Assembly (NCBI GenBank): GCA_019359695.1
Contig: JAHHGV010000026.1
Coordinates: forward strand, 60,896 to 124,895
Origin: Brasilonema angustatum HA4187-MV1
Lineage (GTDB): Bacteria > Cyanobacteriota > Cyanobacteriia > Cyanobacteriales > Nostocaceae
Direction of reading: 5' to 3'
DNA length: 64,000 bases
The notes below the pieces were generated by a model. It was not told where the DNA came from. It was given only the letters and a program-made list of their open reading frames with translations, and searched no databases. Position 1 is the first letter of the stretch; each line of letters begins with the position of its first letter. Of this stretch, positions 55,651 through 64,000 are shown one piece after another. The translations under genes were made by a program, and so were the position numbers.

Positions 55651-55940
55651 AGTATGTATTTCATCCTGAAGCGCTTACTGAATATGCTGAGGCTGTCCAA
55701 TATTATACAGAGCGCCGTGCAGAGGTTGCGCAGGCTTTTATTGATGCGGTTGAGGATGCAATCTATCGAATAAGAGAGTCTCCAACTCGATGGCGTGCTA
55801 TTGATGAGGATATTCGGCGATGTCTGACGCGAAAATTCCCGTATGGAATTCTTTATACAATTGAGCAAGACTACATCCTCATTTTGGCTGTGATGCATTG
55901 CAGTCGAGAGCCTGGATATTGGAAAAGTCGCAGCGAATAG
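55647..55940 (+). CDS. RelE/ParE-type toxin
   Basis: A 97-residue RelE/ParE superfamily toxin. It opens with YVFHPEALTEYAEAVQYYTER, has the two helices AEVAQAFIDAVEDAIYRIRESP, then RRCLTRKFPYGILYTIEQDYILILAVMHCSREPGYW, the typical beta-sheet end. The arginines and final aromatic residues are consistent with ParE-like gyrase poisons or RelE-like ribonucleases; the sequence does not decide which. Overlaps the antitoxin by four bases. Confidence 0.9.
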   Translation: MKYVFHPEALTEYAEAVQYYTERRAEVAQAFIDAVEDAIYRIRESPTRWRAIDEDIRRCLTRKFPYGILYTIEQDYILILAVMHCSREPGYWKSRSE

Positions 55941-55962
55941 AAGCAGATCGCTCCTCTAATGC

Positions 55963-56184
55963 TTACAGTAGTTCAACAAACTCGTCCACGCTCAAACCCA
56001 CTTGGCGGATAATAGCACGTAAAGTCCCTCGATCTAACTCCTTGTGATCTGGTACAGTAACTGTCGTTTTAGGTTCTTCGCGAACTAAAATGATGTGGCT
56101 TCCACGCTGCCGATTTACGACAAAGCCGATTTGCTCTAGTGCTTTAACACATTCTGCACCTGAAATGACAGGCAACTTACTCAT
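55963..56184 (-). CDS. hicA: HicA family toxin
   Basis: A 73-residue HicA mRNA interferase with a double-stranded-RNA-binding-like fold. Typical motifs are LPVISGAECVKALEQIGF, RQRGSHIILVR with catalytic His30, and VTVPDHKELDRGTLRAIIRQVGL. The upstream antitoxin gene hicB overlaps it by four bases (56181-56184). Order hicB-hicA is the reverse of the classical E. coli order but common in cyanobacteria. Faces the ParE-type toxin gene end to end. Confidence 0.93.
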   Translation of the reverse strand: MSKLPVISGAECVKALEQIGFVVNRQRGSHIILVREEPKTTVTVPDHKELDRGTLRAIIRQVGLSVDEFVELL

Positions 56185-56411
56185 ACCAGTACAACTTCTA
56201 CTCTATCTTCTGGAATAGGCTGACCTTGCTCTTGCAGAATTTCGATGTAGAGAGCGATCGCTTCTTCAATATTGGCTAAAGCTTCCTCACGAGTTTTCCC
56301 CTGGCTAATGCAACCTGGTAAACTCGGTACCTCGACAACAAAATAACCATCTTCACCAGGATACAGCAGTACTTTGCGCTTAGATTCGGCTTGAGGTTTT
56401 GTCACTGTCAT
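56181..56411 (-). CDS. hicB: HicB family antitoxin
   Basis: A 76-residue HicB antitoxin of the short form without a DNA-binding tail. The partial RNase-H-like fold is shown by KVLLYPGEDGYFVVEVPSLPGC and SQGKTREEALANIEEAIALYIEIL. It ends EDRVEVVLV. Should neutralise HicA by covering the active-site His. A second truncated hicB lies 170 bp upstream. Confidence 0.93.
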   Translation of the reverse strand: MTVTKPQAESKRKVLLYPGEDGYFVVEVPSLPGCISQGKTREEALANIEEAIALYIEILQEQGQPIPEDRVEVVLV

Positions 56412-56582
56412 TGCTCAACACTTGCTTGGTGACTTCATCCAAATGCTAACACTCATTACAGGAAGCAATAAGGCTTTAGTTATGACGGTCGTAGGCTAGG
56501 ATCAATAAGTTCTCCGCTCAATCTCTTCTTGACAACTTTAGCACAAGCCAGTTGATGTGCTTGATATATTCAATCACCTGAG

Positions 56583-56660
56583 TCATAAGCGCACAACTTC
56601 AACTTTATCGTCTGGAACAAATTCACCCTGCTCTTGCAGAACTTCAATGTAGAGAGCGAT
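56583..56660 (-). pseudogene. hicB 3' remnant
   Basis: About 26 codons reading IALYIEVLQEQGEFVPDDKV and EVVRL then stop, clearly the C-terminus of a HicB, with 5' part replaced by a GC-rich repeat (56660-56745). Left by duplication or repeat insertion. Confidence 0.8.
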
Positions 56661-56971
56661 CTTATATCCCACACCAAGCCAATGGCGATCGCTTCGATGT
56701 GGGCGCTCAGCCCAACGGTGCGGGGCTTACGGTGCAACAGCTAAAAATAGTTATACTGGTATTTTTTTTATCTTCTCATCATTTAGTTACCAAAAATTCA
56801 TCAATAATTATCAGTTTCCTCATGAATTTGTCAATACTCCCAGGCAAACTAGGTCTATAGACATTTCGTTACTGCTTTGACATGAACAAAATTCAGATCA
56901 TAAACTTTCCTTGGAGTGGAACTCTTCACTAAATGTAGCAATCATTAATTGGCGTGGGTGAGAGAAAAATT
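56661..56971. other. Repeat and AT-rich spacer
   Basis: GC-rich dispersed repeat at 56661-56745 (GGCGATCGCTTCGATGTGGG) that truncates the hicB remnant, then AT-rich DNA. No gene seen. Confidence 0.5.
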
Positions 56972-57151
56972 ATGTTGGAAAAACTATTGTTAGCAGTTAC
57001 GATTACTTTTTCTTTAAATCTGTTTTCGCAAGTTCACATACCCAAGCAAACGAATACAAATCTCAATAATTACCAACAACAAGCTGAAAGAGCAGCAAAT
57101 CTTGTGGTAGCATTGCCACGGCAGGAGATTTTTTTTAAAGAAAGCAAATGA
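56972..57151 (+). CDS. Small protein with signal peptide, unknown
   Basis: A 59-residue frame from ATG 56972 (an upstream GTG at 56954 adds six). Residues 2-18 (LEKLLLAVTITFSLNLF) look like a signal peptide, followed by a polar Asn/Gln-rich mature part. No family recognised. Weak ribosome binding site. It may be a real small secreted protein or chance; placed upstream of sigG but 360 bp away. Confidence 0.35.
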   Translation: MLEKLLLAVTITFSLNLFSQVHIPKQTNTNLNNYQQQAERAANLVVALPRQEIFFKESK

Positions 57152-57515
57152 CCAACAAAGAATTCAAAACTCACAGAACACAAAACGCTGTATTAGTCTC
57201 GTGGATTTTTGAATCTTACTGAGTTGATTTCGTTTTAACTTGTTTTGTTTTCAAATTTGTCAAGTGTAGGTGGTCAGTTCTCAAGATCGCACAAACATAA
57301 CTAACATTGCCCTAGATCTGTTACCTCATAACAAAGAGGTGCACCAAGGCGAGTATCTTTGTAAAAGACGTATGAAGTCTTTTTTTGTTCCATTATCTTT
57401 GTGTTTCGTTTAGTATACCAAGAGTGTTCCAGTCAAAAATCCGTCACTCTATCAAGGAACTTCCAACTCATTAACAGGTCTAATAGATAGGGATGATTTA
57501 AAGCCAGTGCGATCT
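57152..57515. other. sigG upstream region
   Basis: About 360 bp with no ORF. Must contain the sigG promoter; an ECF-type self-recognised box was looked for but not identified with confidence. Confidence 0.4.
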
Positions 57516-58172
57516 ATGAGTCAATCGATTACTGTATCCTGGTCAACAGTTGATACAAGGCTTCCAGAAACCTCAGTACAAGTTGATAAACTCTCAAATC
57601 ATGACCTAATTTTGCGTTGTCAAGCAGGATTACGCCCTGATCGTGCTGGGTTTGCTGAGTTGTTACGTAGATATCAATCCCAGGTAGATAGAGTCTTATA
57701 CCATCTAGCTCCTGATTGGCCTGACAGAGCTGATTTGGCTCAAGAGGTTTGGATTCGTGTATATCGGAATATTAACCGATTACAAGAACCATCCAAATTC
57801 CGAGGCTGGTTAAGCCGTATTGCCACCAACTTGTTTTACGATGAGTTGCGTAAGCGCAAGCGGGTTGTCAGTCCTTTGTCACTGGATGCTCCCCGTTCGG
57901 TAGACGATGGCGAGATGGATTGGGAAATTGCAGGAGATACTCCGGGACCAGAGGAAGAACTGACGACTAGAGAGTTTTATGAGCAACTACGTGAGGCGAT
58001 CGCTGATTTGCCAGAAGTATTCCGCACAACAATAGTTCTACGAGAAATCGAAGGATTGGCATATGAAGAAATTGCCGAAATCACTGGTGTTTCTCTAGGA
58101 ACAGTTAAGTCGAGAATAGCTAGAGCAAGAGCGAGATTGCAATCTCAGTTGCAAAATTATTTAGATTCGTAA
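57516..58172 (+). CDS. sigG: RNA polymerase ECF-type sigma factor (SigG)
   Basis: A 218-residue group 3 (ECF) sigma factor. Region 2 has GFAELLRRYQSQVDRVLYHL, the DRADLAQEVWIRVYRN core-binding and -10 recognition helices, and FRGWLSRIATNLFYDELRKRKR. Region 4 (about 160-212) is LPEVFRTTIVLREIEGLAYEEIAEITGVSLGTVKSRIARARARL, the -35 helix-turn-helix. Start ATG 57516; a GTG three codons upstream is possible. The next gene is a membrane anti-sigma factor. In Anabaena SigG responds to envelope stress, as I recall. Confident on family, good on subgroup. Confidence 0.92.
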   Translation: MSQSITVSWSTVDTRLPETSVQVDKLSNHDLILRCQAGLRPDRAGFAELLRRYQSQVDRVLYHLAPDWPDRADLAQEVWIRVYRNINRLQEPSKFRGWLSRIATNLFYDELRKRKRVVSPLSLDAPRSVDDGEMDWEIAGDTPGPEEELTTREFYEQLREAIADLPEVFRTTIVLREIEGLAYEEIAEITGVSLGTVKSRIARARARLQSQLQNYLDS

Positions 58173-58328
58173 TAACAGTTTCCATCCTTTGGTTAATGGC
58201 AGATTATGATAATTCGTTAGTATTATGAAAGAGATAGCAGAGTGCTTCTGCCAACAGGAAAAGAATTGATTCATTTCTCATCTTAGTCCGCTGTGTTTAC
58301 CCGTGTAGGAATTGGTAATAATGTTAAA

Positions 58329-58964
58329 ATGACTACTGATTCTCAGTTTGATGACCGTTCTGCCTTGCAACATCACAAAGATTTGCGAGGTGGGAATACT
58401 GAGCATACCAATGAATCAACGGGTGCTATGGATATGGTGAAGCGCGATCGCTTCGAGTTATTGAGTGCTTACCTCGATGGTGAGGTGACGGCTGCTGAAC
58501 GCAAGCAAGTCGATAAATGGCTTGCAGAGGATGCGACAGTTAAGCGTTTGCATGCGCGACTCTTAAAGTTGCGACAAGGTGTACGGGCTATTCCAGTACC
58601 TGAACCACAACAGTCAGTAGAAGAAACAGTCGAGCAAGTGATGGCACGTTTGCGCCGTCGCCCTAGGCTAGTATTGATGGCTGGAGGGGCTGCTATTGCA
58701 GCTTGCATGATTAGCGCCTTTTCTGGTCTACTGACAGGTGGTGAGTCTAGGCTACCTCAGCTGGCTCAGAACCAACCAATGCAGACACAATCAGTAACGT
58801 CTACTCCTGTTGTCGCCTCACCGCTTAGGGTTGCTATAAATAATCCGGTGATCCCAATTCCAAAAACAGCAGAAGCCTCTCCTGAAAATTTAGATGATAA
58901 AAAAGTAGAGCCTCAATCGCACGATATCGAGCACAACTTCAATGTTGAATACAATGTAAATTAA
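58329..58964 (+). CDS. Membrane anti-sigma factor
   Basis: A 211-residue protein 156 bp downstream of sigG. Residues 35-75 (RFELLSAYLDGEVTAAERKQVDKWLAED) form the anti-sigma N-terminal domain without the zinc His-Cys-Cys motif. A single membrane span lies near residues 115-133 (LVLMAGGAAIAACMISAF), and the C-terminal tail is Pro/Ser-rich, outside the membrane. It should hold SigG at the membrane until proteolysis; the site-2 protease at 21.3 kb is one conceivable protease. ATG 58329 chosen over ATG 58293. Confidence 0.85.
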   Translation: MTTDSQFDDRSALQHHKDLRGGNTEHTNESTGAMDMVKRDRFELLSAYLDGEVTAAERKQVDKWLAEDATVKRLHARLLKLRQGVRAIPVPEPQQSVEETVEQVMARLRRRPRLVLMAGGAAIAACMISAFSGLLTGGESRLPQLAQNQPMQTQSVTSTPVVASPLRVAINNPVIPIPKTAEASPENLDDKKVEPQSHDIEHNFNVEYNVN

Positions 58965-59021
58965 AAAGTTATGAATGATGAATTTTAAGTAAAAAATTAA
59001 GTTAAAAAAAATTAGAATTCA

Positions 59022-59429
59022 TCATTTGTGTTTATTAAAACTATTCCACCAACCCAATGGTTGGTGGATACCTTGTAATTGAATGGCTAGCTTTTCTGTC
59101 ATTATGTAGACCCAGGCATCACCAAGCAAGTGTCCTTGTAGATCCTGGGTTTCTATTTGCTTTCTGTTGTAAAGGTTTTCTGATGCGTCTCGATCAGGAT
59201 GGTAACCTTCCAACTCGTCCAAAGCCGTCAACACATCTGGGTTCGCAAATGAGAGTAAATATCCGTATACGGCGCTATCTCCTGGTGTCATCGCGGGATA
59301 ACCCATTGGTAGGGCAAACAATTTTCCCTGCGCAACGGCTCTAGTAGTATTGACTACCTTAGCAGCACAGTATCTTTGATAATTTTCTTCACCTGGTTTA
59401 AGAGTCCCGTAGACAAAAACTTTTATCAC
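59022..59429 (-). CDS. Gamma-glutamylcyclotransferase family protein
   Basis: A 135-residue protein of the GGCT-like/AIG2 fold. The substrate-binding loop VFVYGTLKPGEENYQ is at the N-terminus and the catalytic Glu is in ALDELEGYHPD (about residue 75). Expected to release 5-oxoproline from gamma-glutamyl amines or dipeptides. GTG 59429 is preceded by AAGGA at good spacing; a TTG at 59432 is the alternative. Convergent with the anti-sigma gene; A/T-rich 57-bp gap between them. Confidence 0.9.
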   Translation of the reverse strand: MIKVFVYGTLKPGEENYQRYCAAKVVNTTRAVAQGKLFALPMGYPAMTPGDSAVYGYLLSFANPDVLTALDELEGYHPDRDASENLYNRKQIETQDLQGHLLGDAWVYIMTEKLAIQLQGIHQPLGWWNSFNKHK

Positions 59430-59738
59430 CAAGAATCCTTAATAAGTCCTGAAGTTGCTAGTTACAAAAATGCGTGTTTCAAGGGTATTGGCAAAGACCG
59501 AGATTCAAACCTTGAGCAGAAATATTTTCTTCGTCGCTACATGAATCGATTTTGCACACTTGTCTCGTAATCAAGCTGAAAACCCTTTCAATGTAAGTCT
59601 TTTACTCATATTCTGCTTGAAATACAATACTACATTTTATTTACAATGTAAAAGATGTAATGTATTCTGCACAAGCTGTAAAATTTTGCGAATTCTCCCA
59701 ATATTATAAATGTAACGATTTAAATTGGGGGAGTGAAT
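59430..59738. other. Intergenic region between divergent genes
   Basis: About 310 bp, AT-rich. Promoters for the divergent GGCT-like and NERD genes must lie here; no ORF with support. Confidence 0.4.
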
Positions 59739-60413
59739 GTGCCAAAAGCTGGCATGAGAATCAGACAACTAGCCCACGAACGTAGAAGTAAAGCTTTAGC
59801 ACGCTTTGGAGGAGCATTTAGTTTAGTTGTCTCTCCCTTTTTGATTTTGTTACTGATACCAATCCCGTCGCGATTGGGAATATTGGTTGTGCTTGGCTGC
59901 TGGGTTGGTGCAGCTTTGCTTTACCAACAAGGGCAACAGTTGTGGATCAAAGCCAATCAAGCAGACCAAGGTGCCCACGGAGAAGAAGAGGTAGCGCGAC
60001 TGTTAGAACCTCTGGAACGCCAAGGCTGGATAATTGAATACAATGTTCCGCTTAAGCGCTGGGGTGATGCGGATGTATTTTTGTGTTCCCCTAAAAGCAA
60101 TTATTTTGTAATAGATGTCAAAAGTAATAAAGGCAGAGTATTTTTTGATGGTGCGATGCTGAAGCGACGCTACGGCAAGCAGGTTCATGATTTTAATAAT
60201 GGGAAAAACTTGTTACAAGCAGTTAAGGGTCAGGCAAGCGCTTTAAAAGAGATGAAGCGCGTGAGTTTTGTGCAACCAATCATTTGTTTTACCCAGGCAA
60301 ATCTAGAGAAAATCAAGCAGAACAAGCAAATTAATGGTGTATATGTAGTTAATGCAGTAAATTTATTAAGTTTATTGACGTCAGGATCAAAGAAATTGAC
60401 AAAATATAGCTAG
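59739..60413 (+). CDS. NERD-domain (nuclease-related) membrane protein
   Basis: A 224-residue protein. Two hydrophobic spans (about 30-67) follow a basic N-terminus; the C-terminal domain starts with GAHGEEEVARLLEPLERQGWIIEYNV, the NERD opening, and has GDADVFLCSPKSNYFVIDVKSNKG, where D and D-x-K form the PD-(D/E)xK-like active site. NERD proteins are thought to cut DNA and often appear in defence or plasmid contexts. GTG 59739 has GGGGGAG at right spacing; GTG 59733 and ATG 59754 are alternatives. Precedes a hydrolase-caspase pair by 157 bp. Confidence 0.85.
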   Translation: MPKAGMRIRQLAHERRSKALARFGGAFSLVVSPFLILLLIPIPSRLGILVVLGCWVGAALLYQQGQQLWIKANQADQGAHGEEEVARLLEPLERQGWIIEYNVPLKRWGDADVFLCSPKSNYFVIDVKSNKGRVFFDGAMLKRRYGKQVHDFNNGKNLLQAVKGQASALKEMKRVSFVQPIICFTQANLEKIKQNKQINGVYVVNAVNLLSLLTSGSKKLTKYS

Positions 60414-60570
60414 CTTAGTTTTGATGGTAGTATAGTTACTTCAATACTTAAAAAATAAGTATCTATAATAAAACAAATACAAAAAATCCTAATGTAGTAT
60501 GACTAACAAAATGAAGTAACTTATAATACAGAAAAATATTTTGAAGAATTCCCTTAAGTATCTGTAGACG

Positions 60571-61749
60571 ATGACAACTCTTATATTTGTACATGGTACA
60601 GGGATACGAGCAACTCAATATGAGGAAACTTTTGTACTAATTCAACAAAAGGTTGGTGTCCAACGTCCCGATATCAAGGTTGTCCCTTGCTTGTGGGGTG
60701 AGATGTTTGGAACCAAGTTAAATGCCCAAGGGGCATCTATACCTTTGTATGATGCAACACTAGCATTGTCGGAAGAAGAGGAAGATAAAGAAATTTTGCT
60801 GTGGGAACAGCTATACCGCGATCCCCTGTATGAATTGCGGTTATTGTCACTAAAACCGAATTCGGAAGATACTGCTAATCCTTTTGCAGAACAACCCAGC
60901 GATGAATTAAATTCTCGCTTGCAAAGCCTGAACCCTTCACCTGAATTACAAGCTCTTTTGGTAAAGGCAGGAATTGCTTTGGTGTTTGATGAAGCACTAC
61001 AAGCAGTTATTCGCAGTCAAGCTTACCAACAAGCCTTGCAAAAGGCATCAGAATCTTTAGGTGAGTATTGTGATGCTGTAGCAAGAGCGATTGTGGCTCA
61101 GGCTATGTTTGACTGTGAACAACAGGAAAAATATCCACCAATTCTCACTAATGCTGAATTACGGGATGAAGTGGTAGAAAAGCTAAGTTGTGCCTTGGGA
61201 GAAGCAGAGTTGGGATTGGGAGGCTGGGTGTGGAAGCCTCTTTCTCTGCTGACGCATCCAACTACGTTTGCGATGAAGCGCAAGCGCGGTAGTATTACAG
61301 ACGCAATTTCACCCTTTCCTTGCGATATCTTGCTTTATCAGAGTCGAGGAGAACGAATTCGGCAATTTATCCGAGAAATTATTGAGCAAGCTGAACCACC
61401 AGTAGTTTTACTAACTCATAGCTTGGGAGGTATTGCCTGCGTTGACTTGCTTGTTAAAGAATCGTTGGAACAGGTGGCGCTATTAGTAACGGTTGGTTCC
61501 CAAGCACCATTTTTATACGAGATTAATGCACTACACAGTTTAGAATATAGTGATCCACTGCCAGAGCATTTCCCAACTTGGTTGAATATATACGATTTGC
61601 GGGATTTTCTCAGTTACATTGGGGCTAATGTTTTCCCCGATAAAGTGCAGGATGTCTTAGTAGATAACAAACAACCATTTCCGCGATCGCACGGCGCTTA
61701 CTGGGAAAATCCAGCCACATGGAAAGCGATCGTCTCCAGATTACCATGA
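60571..61749 (+). CDS. Alpha/beta-hydrolase fold protein
   Basis: A 392-residue cytoplasmic hydrolase. It starts TLIFVHGTGIRATQY (oxyanion-loop HGT) and has the nucleophile elbow VVLLTHSLGGIAC (Ser about residue 287), with catalytic His candidates in PRSHGAYWEN near the C-terminus. A long helical insert (residues 60-260) covers the middle. Lipase- or esterase-like; substrate unknown. The stop codon overlaps the ATG of the caspase-FGE gene (ATGA at 61746-61749), so the two products are probably made in fixed ratio and act together. Confidence 0.82.
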   Translation: MTTLIFVHGTGIRATQYEETFVLIQQKVGVQRPDIKVVPCLWGEMFGTKLNAQGASIPLYDATLALSEEEEDKEILLWEQLYRDPLYELRLLSLKPNSEDTANPFAEQPSDELNSRLQSLNPSPELQALLVKAGIALVFDEALQAVIRSQAYQQALQKASESLGEYCDAVARAIVAQAMFDCEQQEKYPPILTNAELRDEVVEKLSCALGEAELGLGGWVWKPLSLLTHPTTFAMKRKRGSITDAISPFPCDILLYQSRGERIRQFIREIIEQAEPPVVLLTHSLGGIACVDLLVKESLEQVALLVTVGSQAPFLYEINALHSLEYSDPLPEHFPTWLNIYDLRDFLSYIGANVFPDKVQDVLVDNKQPFPRSHGAYWENPATWKAIVSRLP

Positions 61750-63455
61750 GTGAGATAGTTGCCAAACCAGAGGAGACTTATGGGCTAGTTGTAGGTATCG
61801 AGAAATACTACGAGACTTCTTGGAATGTAAAGGGCGGTGGTCCTGTTAATGACGCTTTGAAGTTCACGGACTGGCTGTGTAAGCGAGGCGTACTGAAAGA
61901 AAATATCCGGCTTTGCTTGTCGCCGTTAGAGGAAAATCGTTACTTAGTCGAGCAATCACAGTTAGAAGTAGAAGCAGCAACCGAGAATAATCTGTCCGAC
62001 ATAATTGAGAATTTTTTATCCAAAAAGAAAGGAGATTTGCTCTTTATTTTTTGGGTGGGACATGGCTTGCTTACTTCAGAACGAGAACGCAGGCTATTTT
62101 GTGCTGATGCCACATCTCAAAATTGGCGAAACCTAGATTTGAATTCTTTGCTCCTTTTATTAGCTTCCGATTGGTTTCAGATTCGGAATCATATTTGCAT
62201 GGTTGATGCCTGTGCCAATTATGTTTTGGAGTCGAAAGGAAGACCAACGAACTTCAAGGGTAAAGAATTTTCTAGTGGTAGCCCCAGGCAAGACATTCAA
62301 CAGTTTGTATTGCTTGCCACCAGAGAAGGAGAAACAGCAAAGGTTAACACTAAAAGTCAAACAGGATATTTCTCTCAAGCAGTCAGAGAGGTACTTGAAC
62401 AGGAAGCTTTGGAATCTTGGCCTCCAAATATGGAGGTAATTGCTGAAAAAGTTAAACGGCAATTTGCCAGTTTAGATAAAAAACAATTACCAACTTATTT
62501 TTATCGTCGCAGTTGGGATGGAGATTTTGATATTTATCGTCCAACCAACTTAAATCTGCCAGAGAAATTTCATCAGTTAAACGATGAATCGGGAAAAAAT
62601 GCTTCAGGTAAGTCACCAACTTTGTTCATTCCAAACACCACAACTTTCGATTTTGAAGTGGTGACTGTGAATGCACAAGGTAGAGAAACCAAACGGTGGA
62701 GGGAACAGGCAAAGTACTTTATAGAAAGTTTGGACAATGAAGTTTGCCTAGAAATGGTTTGCATCCCAGATGGAAAATTTTCAATGGGAGCACCCAAAGA
62801 AGAATTTGAATCTGATGAGGATGAGCGTCCCCAACATTTAGTCACTGTAAAATCTTTCTTTATGAGTCGTTATCCTATCACTCAGGCGCAGTGGAGAGTA
62901 GTTGCAAACTTTCAAAAAATCCAACGTGAACTTGATTTAGAACCATCCTCTTTTAAAGGAGATAACCTACCTGTAGAGCTAGTTTCTTGGCGTGATGCAC
63001 AAGAGTTTTGTGCGCGACTATCGCAGAAAACACAACGAATATATCGCTTACCAAGTGAAGCCGAATGGGAATATGCTTGTCGCGCTAGAACAAAAACCCC
63101 ATTCCATTTTGGTGCAACAATCACAACACATTTGGCAAACTATTGTGGAGAAGACGCCAATCAAGTTTATAAACAACAGACAACCGAGGTTGGTATTTTT
63201 CCAGCTAATACCTTCGGACTATGCGATATGCACGGGTTAGTCTGGGAATGGTGTGAGGACTATCAACACGAAGACTATCAAGGCGCACCATTAGATGGAA
63301 GTTCATGGATGAATGATGGAAATTCTGAATATCGAATATTGCGGGGTGGTTCTTGGGATTCTTCTCCTCGTTTCTGTCGCTCTACATCTCGGTTTTTTGA
63401 AAACCCAAACGTTCCGGACAAAGAATTTGGGTTTCGAGTTGTCTGCTCTTCTTAA
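61746..63455 (+). CDS. Caspase-like (orthocaspase) protease fused to an FGE-sulfatase domain
   Basis: A 569-residue fusion. Residues 10-265 are a peptidase C14 domain: GLVVGIEKYYETSW, catalytic His106 in FIFWVGHGLL, Cys156 in ICMVDACANY. A linker (270-325) leads to a formylglycine-generating-enzyme-like domain (329-569) with MVCIPDGKFSMGAP, SRYPITQAQW, YRLPSEAEWEYACRA, GLVWEWCEDY and GFRVVCSS. In cyanobacteria such FGE-type domains serve mostly as C-type-lectin-like binding modules. The protease pairs by overlap with the upstream hydrolase. Start ATG 61746. Role inferred: regulated cell death or defence. Confidence 0.9.
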   Translation: MSEIVAKPEETYGLVVGIEKYYETSWNVKGGGPVNDALKFTDWLCKRGVLKENIRLCLSPLEENRYLVEQSQLEVEAATENNLSDIIENFLSKKKGDLLFIFWVGHGLLTSERERRLFCADATSQNWRNLDLNSLLLLLASDWFQIRNHICMVDACANYVLESKGRPTNFKGKEFSSGSPRQDIQQFVLLATREGETAKVNTKSQTGYFSQAVREVLEQEALESWPPNMEVIAEKVKRQFASLDKKQLPTYFYRRSWDGDFDIYRPTNLNLPEKFHQLNDESGKNASGKSPTLFIPNTTTFDFEVVTVNAQGRETKRWREQAKYFIESLDNEVCLEMVCIPDGKFSMGAPKEEFESDEDERPQHLVTVKSFFMSRYPITQAQWRVVANFQKIQRELDLEPSSFKGDNLPVELVSWRDAQEFCARLSQKTQRIYRLPSEAEWEYACRARTKTPFHFGATITTHLANYCGEDANQVYKQQTTEVGIFPANTFGLCDMHGLVWEWCEDYQHEDYQGAPLDGSSWMNDGNSEYRILRGGSWDSSPRFCRSTSRFFENPNVPDKEFGFRVVCSS

Positions 63456-63468
63456 GAAAGTTTTATGA

Positions 63469-63906
63469 TTAATGTGATATTAATTTAGCTATTCTTTCTT
63501 GTATTGACAAAATGGACAAAGAATCGGATATTTGTAAGCTAGTTTCTTGACGGATTTGAACCTTCTTATTTATCAGCGATTTCCTACAAGCATCTCTATA
63601 AGGATGAGAAAGCCAGTTCCAACTTCCTACAACAGCAAATTTGGTGTCGCAAACTAAAATTTTTTCGTTTGTTCCCCTGCTTGCTACTTGTGTTTCTTTG
63701 CCTAATCTAATTAAAAGTGAACCTGGATATTCAGAAAATAGTTCTGCCAATTTTTCTTCATATTGAGCTTCATTATTATCATTCTCTTCGTCTCCTTGAA
63801 AACCATAAATGACTTTTACGTTTACTCCTCTTTCCAAAGCAGAAATGTCCTTTGAATCATAATGTGGGAAAAATTTTGAACCATAAATTGGAAAAAAGTT
63901 AACGCA
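63469..63906 (-). pseudogene. Phospholipase D-like gene, 5' truncated
   Basis: A minus-strand frame with a PLD-type half-site: TNEKILVCDTKFAVVGSWNWLSH resembles H-x-K-x4-D but with Asn in place of the His. Codons remain open upstream to about 63906 (VNFFPIYGSKFFPHYDSKD) with no ATG before a stop, so the N-terminal part is missing or shifted. Only a TTG at 63837 could start it. Convergent with the caspase gene. Probably a 3' remnant of a larger PLD-domain protein; the window edge is close, so intactness cannot be fully judged. Confidence 0.55.
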
Positions 63907-64000
63907 AATTTAGGCTTTTCGCGCCAATCACAAAATAAAACTTTGAATCAAATCATGAGATAGAGTTGAAATTCTGAAGCATAACTAGAGAATGAGTTGA

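Noticed and set aside
61746..63455. FGE/lectin-like domain as a diversity-generating retroelement target
   Set aside because: No reverse transcriptase, template repeat or accessory gene is visible nearby.

Overview
The window comes from a filamentous, heterocyst-type cyanobacterium (Nostocales; genus not determined). The evidence is psbB (CP47) with psbT, a cyanobacterial three-domain ribosomal protein S1, sucrose synthase, a PATAN-REC regulator, the sigma factor SigG type, many HIP1 octamers (GCGATCGC) and abundant short tandem heptanucleotide repeats. No CRISPR array and no complete insertion sequence was seen.

Layout. 1-8.7 kb: 5' part of a GH57/DUF3536 protein, a Ca2+/H+ exchanger, two peptidoglycan-binding-domain proteins and sucrose synthase. 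9.5-24.2 kb: tRNA-His, DUF4359 protein, Mn-catalase, cobalamin genes (cbiX-cobA, cobK), an Hpt protein, a PATAN-REC regulator, and a cell-wall group (L,D-transpeptidase, ComFB, M23 peptidase, site-2 protease). 24.7-28.7 kb: rps1 and psbB-psbT. 29-32 kb: an orphan ABC substrate-binding protein and permease. 32-37.6 kb: an accessory region with a nonsense-interrupted endonuclease-like gene, a CHAT protease/ATPase reading frame split at an A9 run, a duplicated multi-hairpin repeat, and a large ATPase carrying about 42 tandem Gly-Val-Ala-X units. 38-45 kb: GMC oxidoreductase and a five-gene ARTO-type terminal oxidase operon whose subunit II has lost most CuA ligands. 45.8-53.8 kb: glutathione S-transferase, an unknown protein, Uma2, and a cobalamin block (cobG-cobH-cobI, with divergent cobL) headed by a cobalamin riboswitch. 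53.9-56.7 kb: a defence-like island with an mCpol (minimal CRISPR polymerase) gene and a CARF-like two-TM effector (a Panoptes-like pair), a ParD/ParE-type toxin-antitoxin pair, hicBA and a hicB remnant. 57.5-64 kb: sigG/anti-sigma, gamma-glutamylcyclotransferase, a NERD protein, an alpha/beta hydrolase overlapping a caspase-FGE fusion, and a truncated PLD-like gene.

The most interesting elements are (i) the mCpol/CARF-2TM pair at 53.9-55.0 kb, (ii) the CHAT-ATPase frame joined only by a -1 shift at an A_AAA_AAG heptamer next to the glycine-repeat ATPase, (iii) multi-hairpin repeats whose stems covary between copies, and (iv) two small mobile elements (a perfect 104-bp inverted pair and an IS200/IS605-like structured pair). 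Functions are inferred by reading the sequence only; no database search was possible.
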